A stretch of 11,504 nucleotides of DNA from Verrucomicrobia bacterium UBA1211 (lineage in GTDB: Bacteria; Verrucomicrobiota; Kiritimatiellia; RFP12; UBA1067). Below the pieces are notes generated by a model that saw only the letters and a list, made by a program, of their open reading frames with translations, had not been told where the DNA came from and searched no databases. The stretch's first letter is position 1; each line of letters starts with the position of its first letter. Positions 6,552 through 11,504 of the stretch are shown here, piece by piece. Location: contig DBXN01000107.1 of assembly GCA_002309585.1 (NCBI GenBank), forward strand, positions 6,422 to 17,925, written 5' to 3'. A program made the translations under genes and the position numbers.

Positions 6552-7393
6552 CAGTCCGCCGCCACCCGGAAGAACTTCTGGTTGCCCGTGGCGCCCACAT
6601 AGACCGTCACGGTCCGTCCCGTTCCGGTGAAGGTCTCATAGGTGAGTGTGCCCGTTTCAGTCTGCGCGGTCGCCACAGGTCCCCAGTTCGGGGTCGGGGC
6701 GATCCGTTCCGAGGCGACCAGCCGGTAGGTCCGGCCCGGTGTCGTCGTGAAACTGATCGCGGCGCGGCCGTTCGCCAGCCGCTCGATCGAGGTGATCGTC
6801 AGGATGTCCGTCGCGAAGAACGGGTCGGTTCCCGCCAGATACTCCTCGTAGTTGGTCATCCCGTCGCCGTCGGCGTCATCGCCGGGCTTGAAGGCCTTCA
6901 CCGCCGCCGTGTTGTTGGGGAGTCCGTTCATCGCCAGGATCCACGCCTCCCAGGCGTCCGGCATCCCGTCGCCGTCGGCGTCCGTGCCGAGCGAGAAGTC
7001 GAGACGCTGGGCGGTGCCGTTCGCCGGGACCGTGAAGACGGGCGAGGGGGTCAGCCCCTTGATCGTGCCGCCGATGAGACACTGGACGCACATGGAGGTT
7101 CCCTTCACGACGGCGTAGGGCCGCACCGGGCCTTCGCTGTCGATCTCCAGCGTGAGCCGGTAGTTCATGGCCGCGAAGTCGGTTTCGCCCACCGAGCAGG
7201 AGGCGTAGACCGTCCCTTGGGGGTGGTCGCTCTTCACCAGCCGCGCCGTGGCGGCGGACGTCTTCGTCAGCGGCGAGCCGTATTCATCGCGGATCAGCCC
7301 GTAGGTCACAACCGGCGCCTGCGGGATGGCGTCCGCGCCCGCCGTCGCCGCGCAGAGCGCGGCGAGCGCAAGGAGTTCAAACTGTTTTTTCAT
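6551..7393 (-). CDS. Secreted protein with two calcium-binding TSP3-type loops
   Basis: 280 residues. The signal peptide MKKQFELLALAALCAATAGADA is followed by a beta-rich N-terminal part starting VVTYGLIRDEYGSPL (about 28-42). Two Asp-rich loops follow: GTDADGDGMPDAWE at about 136-149 and GDDADGDGMTNYEEYLAGTDP at about 171-191. These are bacterial thrombospondin type 3 (EF-hand-like) calcium sites, which usually rigidify secreted proteins. The last 85 residues (TITSIERL ... GRTYRLVAS ... KFFRVAAD) form a beta-sandwich tail seen in many PVC exported proteins. AAAGG lies 8 nt before the ATG, 25 nt after the giant gene's stop. From memory, small proteins with the YGLIRDE opening and calcium loops tend to follow giant genes of the neighbouring type, which suggests a partner role at the cell surface. 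No catalytic motif; not a typical dockerin pair, because the two loops are separated by about 20 residues of unrelated sequence. Confidence 0.88.
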   Translation of the reverse strand: MKKQFELLALAALCAATAGADAIPQAPVVTYGLIRDEYGSPLTKTSAATARLVKSDHPQGTVYASCSVGETDFAAMNYRLTLEIDSEGPVRPYAVVKGTSMCVQCLIGGTIKGLTPSPVFTVPANGTAQRLDFSLGTDADGDGMPDAWEAWILAMNGLPNNTAAVKAFKPGDDADGDGMTNYEEYLAGTDPFFATDILTITSIERLANGRAAISFTTTPGRTYRLVASERIAPTPNWGPVATAQTETGTLTYETFTGTGRTVTVYVGATGNQKFFRVAAD

Positions 7394-7418
7394 GGCAGTA
7401 GCCTTTCCTTTCGGATTC

Positions 7419-10400
7419 CTAGTTCCCCGACAGCGAGTAGGTCTGGAGGTAGAGATGGATGTCCTTCACGTTGTTCAGGAATAGCGTCTTCGCCGTGACG
7501 TTGTCCGCGTTGAGCGATGCCGCCGGGATGAAGATCCACCACTGGTCGTTCCAGACGCTCCGGCCGATCAGGCGGGCGTTGTAGGTCATCGCGCCGGCGT
7601 CGAAGGCCGCCGCCACCCGGGCACGGATCGCGGGATGCTTGCGGACCGTGCAGAGCTCGTTCGCGCAGATGTCCTTCAGGGCGCTCCAGTCGGCGGCCTC
7701 CCAATCGGAATCGTTCAGCGCGTAGGGTACCGGCAGCACCTGATCGACCACCTGCCACGCGCGGGTGGCGGTGAACGCGGAGGAGTTGCTGCGGATCGGC
7801 ACCCGCATGTAGTCGAGTCCGCTCGGGATCAGATAGACCTCCGGACGGGTCGGCAATGACGTGGCCGCCCCGGATGTCCCCTCGATCCAGATGCCCACCC
7901 CGCGCAGTTTCGTTGCGAAGTAGGTGGAGGAGTAGGCGGTGGAACCGCCCGCGAGGTCATTCCCGAAGAGGTCCTTCCGCGCGGCGATGACCGTCTGGAA
8001 CGGAATCGCGAAACCCGGCTCCGAATCCTCCATCGGGTCGAACGGCTGGCAGTGCCGGCTGAAGACCGGATGGGTCCGGAGGTCGTCCGTCCAGCAGGCG
8101 GCCAGCGCGTTGCGCCAGGCGGTGTCGCCGGAGGAGTCGGTCTTCTTGCCGTAGAGGTCCTTCCGCAGCGAGAAGCTGTCCAGATCGCCCTGGGCGTTGT
8201 TGAACCCGAGGCGGCCCTTCAGCACGCTCCAGTTGGCGTCCATGCGGAAGAGGATGTCCGCGAGGCCCGGATCGCCCAGCGCCCCCCCGCCCAGCGGCGT
8301 ACCGTCCTCGGCGAAGCGGCCCAGCGCGCGGCTGCGGACGATCTCGGAGAGGAAGGCCGACCCGCTCGTGGCGGAGCTGTCGCTCTGCAGCAGACCGGTT
8401 TCGTAGTCATACGCCTTCGCGGCGAGGAAGGTGTACTTCGCCGCCAGCTCGAACGCTTCGTTGTATCGTTGCAGTTCGTCGTCGCGCAGAATCTGGTACA
8501 TCATGTTGCGGTACCGTTTCTGGGAGAGATCGGCCGCCCACTGGATGCGCAGACGCTCGCGTTCGTTTTGGAGCTCGTCGCCTTCGGCCTCCAGTTTGGC
8601 GTACTTCATCCGCGTGGCGTTGGCGGTGTTGAAGACCACCTCCAACTTGGCGAGCGCGGCCTTGAAGACCGGAATCTGCTCGTTGATGGCGTTGACCATC
8701 TTCTGGCGTTCCTCGTTGGCTTGGTAGGTCGAGAACTTCTGGTTCAGCTGCTCCTGGAGGATCTCCGCCTCGGTCTTCGCCTTCTCGATGATCTGCTCCT
8801 GCTGGCTGACCTGCTGGTTCAGCAGCTCGTGCGCGGCCTGCTTCAGGGCGAGCAGCGCGGCGCGGCCGAGCGAGGTCAGGTCGAACGAGAGGCCCGTTAC
8901 CTTCGGCAATGCCTCGGTGGCCACCTCGGCGATGATGGACTTGATGTCCTTCAACCGCTCAAGGGTCTTCTTTACCGTCGCGGCGTTCTTCGCCACCGCG
9001 TCGTTGTAGGCCTGCACCTCGGCGGCGGCCGCGTCGGTCACGTAGCCCATCTGGACATCGTAATCCTTGGTGGTCAGCTCGTCGATCAGACCCTGGAGCT
9101 TGGTCGCGGCGGCCTCGACGTTCTTCGCCTCCTTCTCGATCTCCGCCAGCTGCGCGGCGTAGTCGGTGAGCGCGATCTGCACCTCGCCCTCGGCGCGCCG
9201 CTGTCCCTTGTAGGTGGCCGGTTTCGGCGTGAAGCCGTAGGCCCCCACGTAGTAACTCGCGTAGAAGGCGGCGTTGGACCAGGCGGCGACGGAGAAGTTG
9301 TAGTCCACAGCGCCGTCGAGATGGTCCGCACCCGTGTCGATGATCGCCACCGGCAGCGTGAGGTAGTTCGTCACGGACGAGACCCCGCCGTAGGCGAGAT
9401 AGGGATCGATCCATGCCGCGACCTCCGGCAGGTACTGCTGGTAGAGCTTGATCGCCCCCGCCACCACGTTACCGATGATGCCGTAATCGGCCTCCATCCG
9501 CTCCGCGTCGGAGACGAAGGTACCCACGCAGTTCGTGGCGATCAACTGGTAGTTGTTGACCAGCACATCGTAGTACCGTCCGAATTCATGGCCGGACTGG
9601 TCGAGATCGTAGGTCTCGATGTAGTTGTAGTGGTAGAGGTCCGGTCCGGCGTAACCCTGCGGATAGAGCTTCCCGACGCCGATGTCGTCGGCATACGGAT
9701 AGCCGTAGATCTCCTTCAGCCGACGGTCGATGGCCGCCTCCTCGTCGGCGACCATGTGGTCGAAGTCGGCCGACTCGTTTTGGTCGCGGAGGGCGTTGGC
9801 GTTCTTCTTCGTTCGGGCGAAGATCTCATGCGCCACCTTCGCGGCCTTCACGGCGCGTTCGAAGATCTGCTCGAAGTGGGTCTTTCCGGCGTCAATCTCG
9901 CTCGGCGAGATGTCGAACGGGATCGCGTTGTCGGCCAGCCCGAGCGGGTTCAGCCCGATGTCGGCGTAGTCGGCGGTGGACTGGATGGTCTTCGCGCTGG
10001 AGGCGATCGAGCCCAGCTCGTAGGTCGATTCGCGGTCGAGCATCTTGACCAGGGTGTGGTCCTCGTTCTCGCGGGTCGGCAGGAGGGCGTTCACGGTGAG
10101 CCAGTCGTAGTAGGCGCCGAGATGGCCGCGGGTCGCCCACTCGTCGGTGCCCCACGCGCGGTCCACATCCTCATCCTCCGCATGGAGGAAGGGATCGGTC
10201 TCGCCCGCGACGTAGTTCTGCCGATAGGTGCCCGAGACGATCATCGCCGCCGTGCGCGCCTTCGCCTGCGCGGCGAGAGCGAACCGCTTCTCGTGGAAGT
10301 AGCTCATCATGATGTCCACCGTCCCGGCGAGGATCGACTCGATCTGCGGCGTCCATCCGAACGACGGGTGGCGCAACAGCGCGTAGTAGCCCTTCTCGGC

Positions 10401-11504
10401 CGAGAGGTAGTGGCCGTAGGCGTCGCCGTGGCCCTGCGGGTAGAGCTTCACCGCGTCATAGACATCGGTGGTGCCGTCGGGCGAATCGGGGTCGTCCGCC
10501 GTTGCGGGGCCGGCGATGTCCCGGATGCCATAGTTCAGGATGTAGGCGACCTGCCCGCCCATCACGTCCGCCGTGATGTTCCACTGCAGACGGTTGTAGT
10601 ACGGGTAGGACCACGGCTCGACGTTCTCGTTCCACGCGCGCTCGTACTGCGTCGTGAGGTCGCGGCCGCGCAGCAGCGCCAGCTCCTCGTCCAGCAGGTT
10701 TTCGCACTGGTTCATGAACGGGAAGATCGAGCTTTCCGCGCCGTCATCCACGGGCGAATCGCTGCCGAGATCGACCGTCGGGTTCATCGCGTCGGCCAGC
10801 GCCTCGTTGCCGAGGACCATGTAGAGCTCCGCGATGCGGCCCGCCGCCATCTGCAGCGCGAGCGCGAGCGAACCGGTGGCGAGCTTGTCGGAATCGATCG
10901 AGAGCTTCTTGGCCTGGTTCAGCACCGTCTCGTAGATCGAGAGCAGCCCGTTCTCGTTCAGCGCCTCCAGATTCAGCGGGATGTCGCCGTTGTAGGGCGC
11001 GCCCACCTGCTGGATCATCGAGAGCTCCGTCGCGATCGCGGTGTTGTAGTAGTCCTTGATCCGCTGCTCGAAGGGGTTGATCGCCTTCAGCACACGCTTG
11101 ATCCAGCCCTCGGCCAGACACGGCGTACACCAGTTGCTCCAGCCGCCGCCCAGCAGGTTGTAGGCGTCGGTGCCCGCTTTCGGGCGGTAGCGGCAGCGCA
11201 CGTAGTGGTCGGAGAGGCCGAAGATACCCGCGTCGCCGACGGTTACCCAGTCCAGCATCTCGGAACCGGGCGAGGAGTTGCCCAGCACGAACCACTGGTT
11301 CGGGTCGCTGTTCCACGTGCCGTTGACCGGCTCGCAGTAGCGCCACTCGAACTCCCACTGCTCCGGCGTGCCGCCGAAGTCGGAGGTGTACTTCAGGTTC
11401 ATCTGCTGGTCGAGCGGGTTGTCGCTCAAAATCGGGTGCAGATAGCCGCTGTACAACTCCGGCACCACCTTGATGACGTACATCGAGACGACCTCGCTCT
11501 TGGG
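7419..11504 (-). CDS. C-terminal part of a giant secreted-type protein (5' end beyond window)
   Basis: The frame is open from the window edge to TAG at 7421-7419, at least 1361 codons. The first ATG (11483) sits mid-domain with open codons above it and no ribosome site, so the true start is outside. In order: an Fn3-like beta segment (about 11400-11110; HYVRCRYRP, WSNWCTP); a long helical region containing WIKRVLKAINPFEQRIKDYY, LALLRGRD and KLYPQGHGDAYGHY (about 10448-10404); DDIGVGKLYPQGYAGPDLYHY (about 9690-9620); a Glu/Lys/Gln-rich coiled-coil zone (about 9190-8440); then a beta-rich C-terminal domain with ATKLRGVGIWIEG (about 7920), YLIPSGLDYMRVP (about 7820), LIGRSVWNDQWW (about 7550) and a TYSLSGN end. 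I recall this C-terminal region from very large LamG-bearing PVC proteins of unknown function. Probably extracellular or surface-bound. It heads an operon with the two small secreted genes. No enzyme motif recognised. Confidence 0.9.
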   Translation of the reverse strand, partial: PKSEVVSMYVIKVVPELYSGYLHPILSDNPLDQQMNLKYTSDFGGTPEQWEFEWRYCEPVNGTWNSDPNQWFVLGNSSPGSEMLDWVTVGDAGIFGLSDHYVRCRYRPKAGTDAYNLLGGGWSNWCTPCLAEGWIKRVLKAINPFEQRIKDYYNTAIATELSMIQQVGAPYNGDIPLNLEALNENGLLSIYETVLNQAKKLSIDSDKLATGSLALALQMAAGRIAELYMVLGNEALADAMNPTVDLGSDSPVDDGAESSIFPFMNQCENLLDEELALLRGRDLTTQYERAWNENVEPWSYPYYNRLQWNITADVMGGQVAYILNYGIRDIAGPATADDPDSPDGTTDVYDAVKLYPQGHGDAYGHYLSAEKGYYALLRHPSFGWTPQIESILAGTVDIMMSYFHEKRFALAAQAKARTAAMIVSGTYRQNYVAGETDPFLHAEDEDVDRAWGTDEWATRGHLGAYYDWLTVNALLPTRENEDHTLVKMLDRESTYELGSIASSAKTIQSTADYADIGLNPLGLADNAIPFDISPSEIDAGKTHFEQIFERAVKAAKVAHEIFARTKKNANALRDQNESADFDHMVADEEAAIDRRLKEIYGYPYADDIGVGKLYPQGYAGPDLYHYNYIETYDLDQSGHEFGRYYDVLVNNYQLIATNCVGTFVSDAERMEADYGIIGNVVAGAIKLYQQYLPEVAAWIDPYLAYGGVSSVTNYLTLPVAIIDTGADHLDGAVDYNFSVAAWSNAAFYASYYVGAYGFTPKPATYKGQRRAEGEVQIALTDYAAQLAEIEKEAKNVEAAATKLQGLIDELTTKDYDVQMGYVTDAAAAEVQAYNDAVAKNAATVKKTLERLKDIKSIIAEVATEALPKVTGLSFDLTSLGRAALLALKQAAHELLNQQVSQQEQIIEKAKTEAEILQEQLNQKFSTYQANEERQKMVNAINEQIPVFKAALAKLEVVFNTANATRMKYAKLEAEGDELQNERERLRIQWAADLSQKRYRNMMYQILRDDELQRYNEAFELAAKYTFLAAKAYDYETGLLQSDSSATSGSAFLSEIVRSRALGRFAEDGTPLGGGALGDPGLADILFRMDANWSVLKGRLGFNNAQGDLDSFSLRKDLYGKKTDSSGDTAWRNALAACWTDDLRTHPVFSRHCQPFDPMEDSEPGFAIPFQTVIAARKDLFGNDLAGGSTAYSSTYFATKLRGVGIWIEGTSGAATSLPTRPEVYLIPSGLDYMRVPIRSNSSAFTATRAWQVVDQVLPVPYALNDSDWEAADWSALKDICANELCTVRKHPAIRARVAAAFDAGAMTYNARLIGRSVWNDQWWIFIPAASLNADNVTAKTLFLNNVKDIHLYLQTYSLSGN

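Noticed and set aside
6876..7091. Small minus-strand frames inside the calcium-loop gene
   Set aside because: Composition is Arg/Gly-rich and motif-free. The enclosing frame has a signal peptide and two calcium loops.
6551..7393. Dockerin reading of the two Asp-rich loops
   Set aside because: The loops are followed by PDAWE and TNYEEYLAGTDP, the TSP3 style. The paired F-helix duplication of a type I dockerin is missing, and no cohesin is seen nearby.
11481..11483. ATG as the start of the giant protein
   Set aside because: Seven open codons lie above it to the window edge, there is no ribosome site or signal peptide, and it falls inside a structured segment. The real start must be outside the window.

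Overview
The window is visibly GC-rich and densely coded, and every convincing gene reads on the minus strand. In transcription order, from high to low coordinates, they are: the C-terminal part of a giant repeat-poor protein; a secreted calcium-loop protein; a small secreted SHD1-like protein; a secreted GH36-type alpha-galactosidase; an Rrf2-family regulator; glycyl-tRNA synthetase; and the start of a secreted GH71/GH99-like protein. The mix of Sec signal peptides, TSP3-type calcium loops, an SHD1-like domain, carbohydrate hydrolases and a giant secreted-type protein suggests a PVC-superphylum bacterium, with Kiritimatiellota, Verrucomicrobiota or Lentisphaerota the likeliest. That assignment is inference from style and gene families, not from a marker gene.

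Region by region. 7419-11504 is a giant ORF that stays open past the window edge. It has an Fn3-like beta segment, a long helical region, a coiled-coil zone and a beta-rich C-terminal domain. 6551-7393 and 6117-6551 follow in the same direction with 25 nt and -1 nt spacing, so the three look like one operon. 6013-6116 is a gap holding a degenerate 7-8-nt purine tandem array and a perfect 8-bp hairpin just ahead of the Shine-Dalgarno of the GH36 gene. 3301-6009 (GH36) is followed after only 6 nt by the Rrf2 gene (2797-3294). The 114-bp gap 2683-2796 has a strongly C-rich transcript and a G-quadruplex-like complementary strand, followed by a possible promoter for glyS. 919-2682 is glyS, of the dimeric alpha2 type. 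The gap 819-918 carries a 12-bp direct repeat that begins in the glyS stop codon. 1-818 is the amino-terminal part of a GH71/99-like secreted protein.

How they may work together. The giant protein and its two small secreted neighbours look like one cell-surface or extracellular module. As I recall, the giant C-terminal region and a small partner with a YGLIRDE motif plus calcium loops recur together in PVC genomes without a known function, and this is the best candidate here for an undescribed system. GH36 with Rrf2 looks like a sugar-hydrolase/regulator pair, and the partial GH71/99-like gene adds a second polysaccharide-directed enzyme. glyS is housekeeping. No tRNA, rRNA, CRISPR array, insertion sequence or phage gene was seen.
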